DNA of 64,000 bases from Terriglobia bacterium (lineage in GTDB: Bacteria; Acidobacteriota; Terriglobia; Versatilivoradales; Versatilivoraceae), in the NCBI GenBank assembly GCA_022452285.1, contig JAKUNG010000019.1, positions 1 to 64,000 of the forward strand, in the 5' to 3' direction. Below are positions 45,765 through 55,160 of this stretch, one piece after another; position 1 is the stretch's first letter; every line of letters begins with the position of its first letter. The notes under the pieces are model-generated. The model was not told the DNA's origin and ran no database searches. It saw nothing but the letters and a program-made list of their open reading frames with translations. The position numbers and the translations under genes were made by a program.

Positions 45765-47441
45765 TTGCTAACACTAGGTGAAACTAATGCCTACCAGAGA
45801 CGGAATGACTTAGATGCTCTCCGCACCTTTGCGATGCTGTTGGGAATTGTATTGCATGCTGGTTTATCATTTGCAAATGTTCCTTGGGTAGTACAAGACA
45901 TACAGCGAAACGATGTATTTAGCATCTTATTCGCGGCTATCCATGGTTTTCGGATGCCCTTATTTTTTGTGATGAGTGGTTTTTTTACCGCTATGCTTTG
46001 GAAAAACTTTGGATTAAAGAAGTTAGTGAAACATCGAATTCGCCGCATATTAGTTCCCCTTTTATTAGGACTTATTACTGTTATTCCTCTCCAAAATTGG
46101 ATTATTGGCTTAGCTTTAGAAAAATCTTTTAAAAATAAAAGAGAGATAGGAGCTACTAGCAATACAGAATCTAATATCTGGATAGATGCTAAATTAGGCA
46201 ATCTTAATGGAATTGATCGACACCTGACTAAGGGAGTAGATATTAATGCCTTAGATAGAAGATTAGGAATAACTCCTTTGTGTTTGGCTTCAAGTTCTGG
46301 GGAAATAGAAGCAGTCCAGTTCATGATTCAAAAAAATGCTGAGGTAAACAGAAAAAATAGTGATGGTGGAACTCCTTTGCATTGTGCGGCTATTTTTGGT
46401 CGAATCCAACTTGTTGATCTCCTAGTTAAGAATGGTGCAGATGTTAATGTCAGGACTAATGAAGGACTCACAGCGATAGATGCTGCTCAGCTTGATATGC
46501 GCACAACCTTGTTTGTGGCAGGCATTTTAGACATTGAATTGGATGGGCAAAAAATTAAGGAAAATAAACAAAGAACTATAGAGATGTTAGAAAAACAGGG
46601 TTCTAAGTTAACCAAAGGTAGACCTATTCAAAAGGGAGGGCAGATTAAAAAGAAATCGGACAACTTATGGGTCGGTTTAATGTATACGCCGGTGTTACAT
46701 CACCTCTGGTTTCTATGGCACCTTACTTGGCTCCTTTCATTTTTTGTTTTGATGATCCTAGTTGTTCAGTGGTTGCCATCACTAAAATATCCTGAGTGGT
46801 TAATGTCATTATCAGGATGGTATTTATTATTGGTTCCATTAACAATGATTTTTCAGTCATTTATGGGATCTGGTGGCAAAGTGTCAAGTTTTGGACCAGA
46901 TCTTTCAGCTGGGATTCTACCCATACCGCATGTTCTGGGATTTTATGCCCTCTTTTTTGGTTTCGGCATTATTTACCATGTCTGTGATGGCTTTGACAGA
47001 CAAATTAGTAAAGGATGGTGGATAACCTTGCTAATTGGATTATTTGTCATCTTCCCATTTGGATTAGCTACTACTTTTCAGTTAGATGGCAATTCTAAAA
47101 TTAACTCTTTTCTTTCAGTCCTCTTCCAAGCGACATACACATGGATGATGATTTTTGGTTTAATGGGTATGTTTAGGAAATTTTTCTCCAAGACAAGTAA
47201 AAACATACGTTATTTGTCTGATGCCTCATATTGGCTTTATTTGATGCACTTGCCTCTAATTATTCTAAGTCAAATAATAATCCAAGAATGGGAATTTCCA
47301 GCTACCCTTAAATTCTTACTAATCTGTACAGTCATTACTGCCTTTTTGCTATTGATATATCAAAACTTAGTCCGATATAGCTGGTTGGGTGCTTTACTGA
47401 ATGGACGACGAAACCTAAAATCTAATCCAAAAATAGACTAA
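45765..47441 (+). CDS. acyltransferase-3 family membrane protein interrupted by ankyrin repeats
   Basis: The 558-aa protein is an acyltransferase-3/OpgC-like membrane enzyme: RRNDLDALRTFAMLLGIVLHAG (R13, catalytic-type H31), FRMPLFFVMSGFF, later LHHLWFLWHLTWL (from about 321) and YLSDASYWLYLMHLPLI. Between transmembrane segments near 110 and 320 it carries about three ankyrin repeats (about 134-245), for example GITPLCLASSSGEIEAVQF and GGTPLHCAAIFGRIQLVDLL with KNGADVNVRT. A basic linker follows. The family O-acylates sugars or lipids. The start is TTG at 45765 with TGAGGT upstream. The insertion leaves the frame and the membrane halves intact. Confidence 0.85.
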   Translation: MLTLGETNAYQRRNDLDALRTFAMLLGIVLHAGLSFANVPWVVQDIQRNDVFSILFAAIHGFRMPLFFVMSGFFTAMLWKNFGLKKLVKHRIRRILVPLLLGLITVIPLQNWIIGLALEKSFKNKREIGATSNTESNIWIDAKLGNLNGIDRHLTKGVDINALDRRLGITPLCLASSSGEIEAVQFMIQKNAEVNRKNSDGGTPLHCAAIFGRIQLVDLLVKNGADVNVRTNEGLTAIDAAQLDMRTTLFVAGILDIELDGQKIKENKQRTIEMLEKQGSKLTKGRPIQKGGQIKKKSDNLWVGLMYTPVLHHLWFLWHLTWLLSFFVLMILVVQWLPSLKYPEWLMSLSGWYLLLVPLTMIFQSFMGSGGKVSSFGPDLSAGILPIPHVLGFYALFFGFGIIYHVCDGFDRQISKGWWITLLIGLFVIFPFGLATTFQLDGNSKINSFLSVLFQATYTWMMIFGLMGMFRKFFSKTSKNIRYLSDASYWLYLMHLPLIILSQIIIQEWEFPATLKFLLICTVITAFLLLIYQNLVRYSWLGALLNGRRNLKSNPKID

Positions 47442-47618
47442 CTAAAATTAAGATTCCATCCTATATTCTGAAAAATATTAATAGATAGGATTTGATGGCT
47501 TTGAATTGCGCTAGAGGATTGTTTTTGAAATATATCGATAAGAAAACTAGGGAAAAACATTAATGCTAGTTAACCTCCACCATATTGGCTTGGTTCAGTT
47601 GAAAGAACAACTAAATAG

Positions 47619-48191
47619 TCATGACTTTTTATTCTTACGTTTTGCCTTGTTCTTACGTTTTGCCATCTTTTCAACACGTTTTTTTAGTTCCTTGATAATT
47701 TGTTTAACTTTACTGTCTTTACCCTTGTCTTTGAGTTTGGCACGTCTTGAGTCTGCCCATATTATCTCATCTGTAGTTCTGTCAATGATATGAACGTATG
47801 TTGTAGTTTCCTTTAGAAGCTTTGATGAACCAGATGCCCTCCCAAGTCCTGCAGAAATTTTTGGAGTCCCAGGCAATACTGGAACAGGAAGACTAGGGAG
47901 ATTGCCACCAGCACTTACGGCACTACCCTTCATTTTGTAACCACTAATTTCTGCTTTGTTAGAGATCACAAAAACCAGATCTGCTTCATCAGCATCATGA
48001 ATGATGCGGTATCTACCCCATTTCATAAGAACGGTATAAACTTTATCAGAAAGAGCCAAAATGCCAGTTTGGTTAACTATTGCAACACTTGTTGCATCTA
48101 AGAATATTGGAGAGGGTGGCATTTTTTTGTCGCGGCCCAAAGAAACTGAACAAAGAAACAGCCATAAAAGACAAACTAGAAATTTATTCAT
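47619..48191 (-). CDS. secreted protein of unknown function with lysine-rich C-terminus
   Basis: The 190-aa protein has a signal peptide (FLVCLLWLFLCSVSLG), then a segment like DUF4136/LPS-assembly-lipoprotein domains (SVAIVNQTGILALSDKVYTVL, DADEADLVFVISNKAEI). A Gly/Pro/Ser-rich loop follows (about 90-120), then VHIIDRTTDEIIWADSR and a 35-residue tail almost entirely of Lys, Arg, Asn and Ala. The pattern of an ageing-resistant nucleoside of ADLVFVI followed by a late EIIWAD is seen in small envelope proteins of unknown role. It is convergent with the acyltransferase gene. Confidence 0.65.
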   Translation of the reverse strand: MNKFLVCLLWLFLCSVSLGRDKKMPPSPIFLDATSVAIVNQTGILALSDKVYTVLMKWGRYRIIHDADEADLVFVISNKAEISGYKMKGSAVSAGGNLPSLPVPVLPGTPKISAGLGRASGSSKLLKETTTYVHIIDRTTDEIIWADSRRAKLKDKGKDSKVKQIIKELKKRVEKMAKRKNKAKRKNKKS

Positions 48192-48392
48192 GAAGAAATT
48201 CCATTTCGTTGTGAAAACGAACTTTGTTTTGACTGCCTTAATTCCATTATTGATTAAATTCTAATTCTCTAAAAAGAATATTGAAAAGTTTTTAGAGAAT
48301 CCTGAAAAATTCTGATTGCGACTAAGAATTCAAACACTCTTTTTCTATCCACTGAGAGAAAGTATGTATTTTCAAAAATGAAGGTATAATTA

Positions 48393-49826
48393 TTAAGCTA
48401 AAATTTCTTTTATTACTCTTCCATGAACATCTGTTAGTCGAAAGTCCCGGCCACTATATCGGTATGTCAGTCTTTCATGGTCAAAGCCTAGCAGATTTAA
48501 GATTGTCGCATGTAGGTCGTGAGGATGGACTTTATTTTCAACGGCCCTAAACCCAAAGTCATCTGTACTTCCATAGGTCATTCCTCCTTTTACACCGCCA
48601 CCTGCCATCCAAACCGAGTAACCCCAATGGTTATGGTCTCGTCCATTTTGAACAATGCTGGCTCCACTAGTTTCGACTGCAGGAGTACGACCAAATTCAC
48701 TTCCACAGACTACAAGGGTATCTTCAAAAAGTCCACGCTCCTTCAAGTCATGAAGCAAGGCTGCCATCGCAGGGTCAGCTTCACGAGCTAGCTTTTGATG
48801 AGCCATGATATCGTAGTGGCTATCCCAGGGCTGGCCTGTCCCAAAATAAACTTGAACCATTCGAACTCCTCGTTCAACCAGACGTAATGCCATAAGACAG
48901 CCTCTAGCAAAGTCCCCCTGACCATACCTTTTTATGGTCGCTGCTGTTTCTTTAGAGAGGTCGAAAACTTCGGGAGCTTCAGCCTGCATCCGATAAGCAA
49001 TTTCCATTGCATGGATACTACCTTCCAATTGAGGATCATCTGGGCGTTTCTGGCCATGAAGATTATTTAGTTGTCCAAGCAAATCAAGTTGCTGACGCTG
49101 CTGAGCCGGGGTAACATGTTGATTTTGAATGTCTTGAATAAGTTTTTCAGGAGTTCTCTCGTTATTGGGTATCCGAGTACCTTGGTATACGGCAGGGAGA
49201 AATGCTGAGTTCCATAGAGAAGTGCCTCCAGTAGGAGGGCCTCCAGAAGGGCATAGAACAATGAATCCAGGTAAATTCTGATTTTCTGTCCCTAAACCAT
49301 AGGTTATCCAGGAACCTACGGAAGGACGACCTGGTTGAAGGTGCCCGGAATTCATTAAAAACATTCCTGGACCATGGTTAGGAACATCAGTATACATAGA
49401 CCGAATCACACAAATATCATCAATATGTTCAGCCACTTTAGAAAAAAGTTCACTGACCTCAATCCCACTTTGACCATATTTTTTGAACTGGAAAGGTGAT
49501 CTCATAAGATTACCAGTTTTACGTTCAGTTTTGAGATATTCCCCTGGCATTGGTTGTCCATCATATTTTGTTAACATTGGTTTGGGGTCAAAAGTATCAA
49601 CTTCTGAAAGACCTCCATTCATAAAGAGGTAGATGACCCGTTTCGCTTTGGCGGGGAAGTGAGTTGCCTTAATGGCCAAAGGATTACTCGGATTGGAGGC
49701 TGAATCTGCTAGGAAGCCAGAATTTTCGAGCAGACTAGCATAACCATACATTCCAAAGCCACCACCTATCATATGCAGTAGGTCACGACGGTTAATAAAA
49801 GGATTATTAGATTTTGTATTTGTCAC
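48393..49826 (-). CDS. DUF1501 protein (sulfatase-fold), Tat-exported
   Basis: The 477-aa protein has a Tat signal (INRRDLLHMIGGG) and the DUF1501 pattern AKRVIYLFMNGGLSEVDTFDPKP, SMYTDVPNHGPGMFLMNSG, PGFIVLCPSGGPPTGGTSLWNSAFLP, VQVYFGTGQPWDSHYDI and VVCGSEFGRTP. It is related to alkaline-phosphatase/sulfatase fold proteins. It lies 23 nt after the PSD1 gene, the standard partnership in Planctomycetota and others; the joint role in degrading polymers or cofactors is only inferred. Confidence 0.9.
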   Translation of the reverse strand: MTNTKSNNPFINRRDLLHMIGGGFGMYGYASLLENSGFLADSASNPSNPLAIKATHFPAKAKRVIYLFMNGGLSEVDTFDPKPMLTKYDGQPMPGEYLKTERKTGNLMRSPFQFKKYGQSGIEVSELFSKVAEHIDDICVIRSMYTDVPNHGPGMFLMNSGHLQPGRPSVGSWITYGLGTENQNLPGFIVLCPSGGPPTGGTSLWNSAFLPAVYQGTRIPNNERTPEKLIQDIQNQHVTPAQQRQQLDLLGQLNNLHGQKRPDDPQLEGSIHAMEIAYRMQAEAPEVFDLSKETAATIKRYGQGDFARGCLMALRLVERGVRMVQVYFGTGQPWDSHYDIMAHQKLAREADPAMAALLHDLKERGLFEDTLVVCGSEFGRTPAVETSGASIVQNGRDHNHWGYSVWMAGGGVKGGMTYGSTDDFGFRAVENKVHPHDLHATILNLLGFDHERLTYRYSGRDFRLTDVHGRVIKEILA

Positions 49827-49849
49827 GTCTTGTCTTCTTTTTTAACTAG

Positions 49850-52720
49850 TCAATCAATGAAAAAGAACTCATTTGAACTCATAAGGGTCTGTAAATATTG
49901 TTGTAAGACAACTAATTGATCATTACTTTGATGATTATTGGCATTAATAAAATTCATAGCCAGTGTAATTTCATTGGACGACGGTTTTCGACCAAACATA
50001 AGTTGGTAGACTGAATCAATCGTCTGTGAACCAATGGGTTTACCATCTACGCTGAAAGTCTTAGCAAGAATCCCAGCTTGATTCCATACCAAGTCACTAT
50101 TAAGGAAAAAAAGTCTCTGTGAAGGGATATTTGTGACCAATCTTTGCTGGCTGCTCAAACTAGGGTCTGGAAAATCAAAAAGTGTTAATACATTGGCCAC
50201 TTTAGACCGCTTAACTTGTCCGTAAACTGTTCGACGACTTTCATCCTTTGACAGATTTACTGAGGTCCCCCCAATACTCGAATTCATTCTGCCAGACACT
50301 GACAAAATAGAATCGCGCAAAGATTCAGCATCTAATCTACGTCGATTAGTCCGCCAAAGCCAACGATTTTCTGGATCTTTAGCATGATGAACTGCAGAAT
50401 GCTGGCTACTTTGTTGATAAGTAGCTGAATGTAGAATTTCTCTGTGTAGGGCTTTTATTGAATAATTATGTTGGATAAACTGATGGGTAAGGTATTCAAG
50501 TAGTTTTGGATGAGAAGGAAACTCTCCTAAACGTCCGAAATTACTAGGAGTCCTCACAATGCCCTGGCCGAAGTGGTGTTGCCAGACTCGATTGACTATT
50601 ACTCGAGCTGTTAAAGGTTGGTTAGCAATTGATTCAGCAAGTTGCAAACGGCCGCTTCCAATTTTGAATGGTTTAGGCTTTTCTTTAGTCAGGACGGTAA
50701 GGAATTTTCTAGGAGTCTTTGCTCCCAAAACATAGGGATTGCCTCGAATATGGACCTGTGAGTCCTGAGGGCTTGGGGAATCGGTCATTCCATGAGTGTA
50801 AAGGTATTTTGGAGGTTCACTTTTTTTTAGACTCTCTAGCTGACTGCGCAATGTGTCTAAATATATTTTCCATTCCCCTTCTAAAAATCTTTCCAGTTTT
50901 TTACCTTGAAGTCGAAACAGGCCATATTCTTCTTTCATGAAACTGTTTGTAAGGTCTGTATTTCCAAAGAGGTCAAGCCACAAAATGTATTTTTCTCTAT
51001 TGATAGGTTCAATCGATATCTCACAGATACCACAGCCTGCTTCGGGAAGAAATCCATTGGGAAGATAAGCAACATTGAGATTTTTCTTTGGTTTGTTTGA
51101 TTCCAAGATGATTTTATTTTTCTCATCTTGAATTTTTTTTTCAGAGAAGATGGTCAAAGCTAATGACTGAAAGTCAGCAGCTATTGTTTGCACCTGTTCT
51201 AAGGATCCACCCTCAGTTCTTAGCTTGTCCCACTTTTTAAGATAGGGATGTAGTCTTTCATCACTTGTTAAATATTTAAACCACCCTTCCAATAGCTCCT
51301 GATCTATTTCTTCAGACTGGGCTAGTGTTGAAAAAGAAAGGTCAGGATTATTTAGTATTTTCCAAGTAGCAATCAGATACCGAGAGGTTTTCCATGCTAA
51401 CATTTCACTGAGTTGGATGGACTGTTGGTTAAGGAAATCTTTTATCGAGGATTCCAGACCTTTTAATTTTTCTTTATGTTCTTTATAAGCTTCTACTACT
51501 TCAGGGGGAGAAAGTGGGTATTCTTTATATATGGTACTAGCCATAATTCCATCTAAAGCCCAGTAGTCCTCAAAAGCAATTGGATCATACTTGTGATCGT
51601 GGCACCTAGCACAACCTACTGTCAATCCTAGGAATCCACGAGTGATTGCATCAATACGGTCAAAACGTTCATCAGCCCGGGCCTGAGGAGGTTCAAGAAC
51701 GTTATAATACCAGATACCTAGACCTAAAAATCCTGTTCCTGCCAATAGCTGTTCTCGGTTTTTTGTCTGTAGTAGGTCCCCAGCAATTTGTGATTTAACA
51801 AAAAGATCAAAAGGCATGTCATTGTTAAAGGCCTCAATTACCCAATCTCTATAACGCCAAGCATTGAGGTATTCCGAATTTCCTTCCGGTCCAAAGATAT
51901 CATCTTCGGCATATCGAGCAACGTCTAGCCAATGTCGTCCCCAGCGTTCTCCATAGTGCGGAGAGCTTAATAGTCGATCCACCAATTTTGTCCATGCTTG
52001 TGGCGACTTATCATTCAGGAAGACCTCAATTTCTGAAGGTGTTGGAGGTAATCCTATGAGATCAAAAGTAATTCGTCGGATTAATTCGTTCTTCGTAGCT
52101 AGTTGAGATGGATTAAGATTTACTGCTTCGAGCTGTGCCAAGATAAAATAGTCAATCGAAGATTGAGGCCATTTTTTATCTTCTATCCTTGGTAACTGGG
52201 GTAATTGTACGGGTTGAAAAGCCCAATAATTCTTATCATTTTCTGAGATAGTAAATGTTTGGTTGTTTTCATTGGACGGTATACTGCTAATGGGATTTTC
52301 TGGCCAGGGAGCTCCAATTTTAATCCAATGGGTCAAGTCTAATATTTCGTGATCTTTTAGTTTCTCACCAAGTGGCATACGTAATCGCTGGTGACTATGA
52401 TCTATGACTTGAATGAGTAAGCTTTTTTCTGGTTTTCCCGGTACTATGGCGGGCCCCAATGTTCCACCTTGGATCAATCCATCACGGGAATCTAAGCGGA
52501 GTCCACTACTAATTACTTCACTGTGACAGCTATAACATTTATTTATTAGCAATGGGCGAATTCGAACTTCAAAGAAATCATTGGAATCTTGAGATAGTAA
52601 TGGAGTTTTACCAAAAAAGGGAATCATCATAATTCCAACAAGTATTGGGCATACTTTTCCAGCAAAAGAGAAATGTAGTCTGGAATTTTTATTTGAAAAC
52701 TTATTAATTAATAAAGACAT
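49850..52720 (-). CDS. DUF1549/DUF1553 (PSD1) protein with N-terminal cytochrome c-like domain
   Basis: The 956-aa protein starts with a signal segment (ISFA..GIMMIPFFGKTPLL), then a PSCyt1-type CSHSC-like motif (NKCYSCHSE, with haem-binding CxxCH). DUF1549 follows (WPQSSIDYFILAQLE, ELIRRITFDLIGLPPTPSEI, HYGERWGRHWLDVARYAE, FLGLTVGCARCHDHKYDPI with a second CxxCH), then DUF1553 (LADAIT-like LAESIANQPLTARVIVNRVWQHHFG, HREILHSATYQQSS, RRLDAESLRDSIL). Its partner DUF1501 lies just downstream. Such pairs are suspected redox or hydrolytic systems for complex carbon; no function is proven. Confidence 0.9.
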   Translation of the reverse strand: MSLLINKFSNKNSRLHFSFAGKVCPILVGIMMIPFFGKTPLLSQDSNDFFEVRIRPLLINKCYSCHSEVISSGLRLDSRDGLIQGGTLGPAIVPGKPEKSLLIQVIDHSHQRLRMPLGEKLKDHEILDLTHWIKIGAPWPENPISSIPSNENNQTFTISENDKNYWAFQPVQLPQLPRIEDKKWPQSSIDYFILAQLEAVNLNPSQLATKNELIRRITFDLIGLPPTPSEIEVFLNDKSPQAWTKLVDRLLSSPHYGERWGRHWLDVARYAEDDIFGPEGNSEYLNAWRYRDWVIEAFNNDMPFDLFVKSQIAGDLLQTKNREQLLAGTGFLGLGIWYYNVLEPPQARADERFDRIDAITRGFLGLTVGCARCHDHKYDPIAFEDYWALDGIMASTIYKEYPLSPPEVVEAYKEHKEKLKGLESSIKDFLNQQSIQLSEMLAWKTSRYLIATWKILNNPDLSFSTLAQSEEIDQELLEGWFKYLTSDERLHPYLKKWDKLRTEGGSLEQVQTIAADFQSLALTIFSEKKIQDEKNKIILESNKPKKNLNVAYLPNGFLPEAGCGICEISIEPINREKYILWLDLFGNTDLTNSFMKEEYGLFRLQGKKLERFLEGEWKIYLDTLRSQLESLKKSEPPKYLYTHGMTDSPSPQDSQVHIRGNPYVLGAKTPRKFLTVLTKEKPKPFKIGSGRLQLAESIANQPLTARVIVNRVWQHHFGQGIVRTPSNFGRLGEFPSHPKLLEYLTHQFIQHNYSIKALHREILHSATYQQSSQHSAVHHAKDPENRWLWRTNRRRLDAESLRDSILSVSGRMNSSIGGTSVNLSKDESRRTVYGQVKRSKVANVLTLFDFPDPSLSSQQRLVTNIPSQRLFFLNSDLVWNQAGILAKTFSVDGKPIGSQTIDSVYQLMFGRKPSSNEITLAMNFINANNHQSNDQLVVLQQYLQTLMSSNEFFFID

Positions 52721-53383
52721 CGAAAAATTATTAGGTTTAATTCTAATTTAACTAAATGTTAATAAATTTTGTGTTAATTTAACCTATTTAAATTAACAAT
52801 AGAAAGTACTTTTACTCTATACTCATTACTATTATTTTACGTTACAAAATAGAATGAGTCACTTGAAACTTGAAGTTATTCGGTAGGGTTGAAGGTGACT
52901 GAGACAATTAGCTTAAATGGGGACTGATTCAAATTCAGTAAAACTGTAGACTTTATTTTGAAATTTGTAGAAAAATTTGGTTCATTTAAAACAAAGTGGG
53001 TTTAAATCAACACAAAACGATACATATATTCCCAGAATCTATTTCTTGATTATTTTTAGGTCAAATTAAATGAAAAAATATGGTCCCATCGCTTCTAAAT
53101 TCTATAACAATCTTGACTTTATTAATTTTGATGCATTATCACGTTGGGGAACCATCAGTCCAGAAGACCTAAAAATTTTTAAATTTGCTGACTCACCGCA
53201 GAGGGCTTTTAGCATTATAAAAAAAGTATAGAGAAATTTTATCTTGAACCAGAATTTTCAACCCTAGATGGAGATCCACCCCTTCCTCTGAAACCAATTT
53301 TGTAGCTAAAGTTTGAATTAGGGTGTCTTTGCATGCTGTTTTAATGTTCATGACTCCTAAAAAAATAAATTGTTAGCATTCAC
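52721..53383. other. 663-bp intergenic region with a gene remnant
   Basis: The left half is extremely AT-rich (runs of TTAATTTAA) and probably holds the promoter for the PSD1 gene. The right half contains the LOG-like relic at 53070-53231. No RNA gene, terminator or repeat beyond that was recognised. Confidence 0.5.
53070..53231 (+). pseudogene. remnant resembling the C-terminus of a LOG-family (TIGR00730) protein
   Basis: ATG at 53070 opens a 53-codon frame ending TAG. It reads FYNNLDFINFDALSRW, then GTISPEDLKIFKFADSPQRA and FSIIKK, closely resembling the end of LOG/TIGR00730 proteins (pattern W/Y..L.D..., G-T/K-I-S-P-E-D-L, then D.P.EA...I). A stop codon lies directly upstream of the ATG and no N-terminal part with the GG-GT or PGGxGTxxE motif is nearby, so it looks like a decayed fragment. 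Confidence 0.45.
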
Positions 53384-54733
53384 TTATGCCCATGCTTCTC
53401 TACCCTCACCAATCCACTTTAGCTGCTCACGGCGTGATTGGCCATAGTAATGAAAAAAATGGTGTCGAATTCCAGCATTTCGGGACATTTTAATTTTTTC
53501 TAATAACGGTTCTTTAGAGTTATATTGGTGCTGAATATGCATGGTTTCTGGTTCAGACCATTCTGGGACCTGACTCACTTGCTTTACTAGAGACCGTTGT
53601 TGCGCATCTTTTGTTTTTCCAAGTGGGTTAACGCCCACACGCTTTAAGTAAGGATAAAATTTGGAATAATCAATTTTATTCATAAAACTTTGCCCAAACC
53701 GATTTTTTTTCAATTCGTAAGGTACCCTAAACGGCATCAATCCCCCACCAAACCGGTTAACAATTTCTTGGACTGACCAAAATAGACTAGTTACAGTATT
53801 AAATCTCATCTCCATATATTCCCAAAGTTTTCCCCCAAAAGCATTCTGACACCATTCCTCATCTACTTTACCTTTATCCCATTCTGCAGGTAGTTTGGGA
53901 AGAGAATGATAGAGGTGATCTTTAACATTTCTCCGAAAAGAATAGACATCAATATTTTGCATTAAAGCTCGGTGACAACAACTAGCACAAAAACATAAGT
54001 CTAGTAGGAATTTATCTCGGGGAGAAGGTGGAACCTCTATTTTATTCAGAGTAAAACTCCACCAATTTAATCCACCATAGCCAAGGTGTTCATAACGAAT
54101 TCCATCTCCGCCATAGGTATCCATTAACTCTTCTACAACGGCTAGATCATGGGAACGAACATCTGGGTTAGCAGGGCAGAGGTAACTGCCATGTCTTTCT
54201 CCCATTACATCTACCATGCAAGTTTCCGGATAAGCACGAGCCATACTGTGATTAAAATGAAAAACAGTAAAAAAAATCATCCCCCAATTACGTTTTCTTG
54301 CTTTGTCTACAATTCGATGCATATATCCGGGAGTGTCTACGCAGGTTCCCACCACCGGTCGAATTCTGGTTTCTCTCCACCTAGGGTGTTGGGGTATAAA
54401 GAAAGCAGATCCCTCGTCCCATCGAACCATACGTTTAGGATTGTGCGGTAGCAAGAACGTGCATGCATGATAAATTGCAGCAGCACGGATTTCATTAAGA
54501 CCACAATGATCCCCGAGAAAATCATAGCAATTGTCGATACCCTCATCTGTAATATCCCAAGGGTGGATGAAAATACCACCAGAGCTACCAGTTTTTAATC
54601 GAGACTTTTGATTTGAAGGGTTTTGGGCGACGGTAATTTTAGGATTTTTAGCCTTCATCAGAGTTGGTTGTAAACTACTAATAGTAATAGCAGAAGTCTT
54701 CAGAAAATTCCGACGATTGACGCTTGGTAACAT
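53384..54733 (-). CDS. Tat-exported glycosidase-like protein of unknown specificity
   Basis: With the ATG at 54733 (GGAGG 8 nt upstream) the product is 449 aa and begins MLPSVNRRNFLKTSAI, a Tat signal. The body looks like a TIM-barrel carbohydrate enzyme: GIFIHPWDITDEG, FFTVFHFNHS, GSYLCPANPDVRSHDLAVVEEL, GDGIRYEHLGYGGLNWW and FCASCCHRA, a Cys-rich spot found in uncharacterised glycoside-hydrolase-like families. The catalytic acids cannot be assigned by eye. A longer start at 54775 is possible but lacks the Shine-Dalgarno. Confidence 0.72.
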   Translation of the reverse strand: MLPSVNRRNFLKTSAITISSLQPTLMKAKNPKITVAQNPSNQKSRLKTGSSGGIFIHPWDITDEGIDNCYDFLGDHCGLNEIRAAAIYHACTFLLPHNPKRMVRWDEGSAFFIPQHPRWRETRIRPVVGTCVDTPGYMHRIVDKARKRNWGMIFFTVFHFNHSMARAYPETCMVDVMGERHGSYLCPANPDVRSHDLAVVEELMDTYGGDGIRYEHLGYGGLNWWSFTLNKIEVPPSPRDKFLLDLCFCASCCHRALMQNIDVYSFRRNVKDHLYHSLPKLPAEWDKGKVDEEWCQNAFGGKLWEYMEMRFNTVTSLFWSVQEIVNRFGGGLMPFRVPYELKKNRFGQSFMNKIDYSKFYPYLKRVGVNPLGKTKDAQQRSLVKQVSQVPEWSEPETMHIQHQYNSKEPLLEKIKMSRNAGIRHHFFHYYGQSRREQLKWIGEGREAWA

Positions 54734-55160
54734 TGAGTTTCCCTCCGAAGAGATGATTGTTGAGCCTATGGCCATATGATAGCATTAATGCTCCTAATTT
54801 TATCGAAGACTCCCTAAAGGATTTATGCATTTTAATTTATTTTGAAGGTGGTTTAAGTCGAAATAATCAAAAACGGTCAGTTTCTTAAAACGTTTAGGCC
54901 GAATAAGAGGACTGTGAAATCTGAGTTTACTGAGTCTTAAACAAGTCCAGGTCAAAGTTATTATTATGTGCGAGTCATTCAAAAAAATGGCGAAATGGCT
55001 TGTGCTTCTCTATCTTTGGTCATCTATTAGGGTGAAGTTGAAGACTAACATTACTCTTAAATTCCGGGAAAGGTCTGATTATTTGGAGTTTTTAGAATAA
55101 AGGGACATAAGATTTTTGCGATAAACATTAAATTAATAGTAATCAAAGGAGAAAATAGCC
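54734..55160. other. 427-bp divergent intergenic region
   Basis: Between the Tat-exported protein gene (minus) and the sialidase-fold gene (plus). A 37-codon ATG frame (54987-55100) has no ribosome-binding site and is probably chance. AAAGGAG at 55146-55152 serves the next gene. Confidence 0.5.

Noticed and set aside
47563..47793. 76-aa plus-strand open frame
   Set aside because: It mirrors the lysine-rich 3' end of the minus-strand gene at 47619-48191 and has low-complexity composition.
53193..53351. 52-codon minus-strand frame with an AGGAG before its ATG
   Set aside because: The spacing to the ATG is only 2 nt, it overlaps the LOG-like relic on the other strand, and nothing in it is recognisable; translation would need direct evidence.
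54987..55100. 37-codon frame with a hydrophobic start
   Set aside because: No ribosome-binding site and located in a divergent promoter region; most likely chance.
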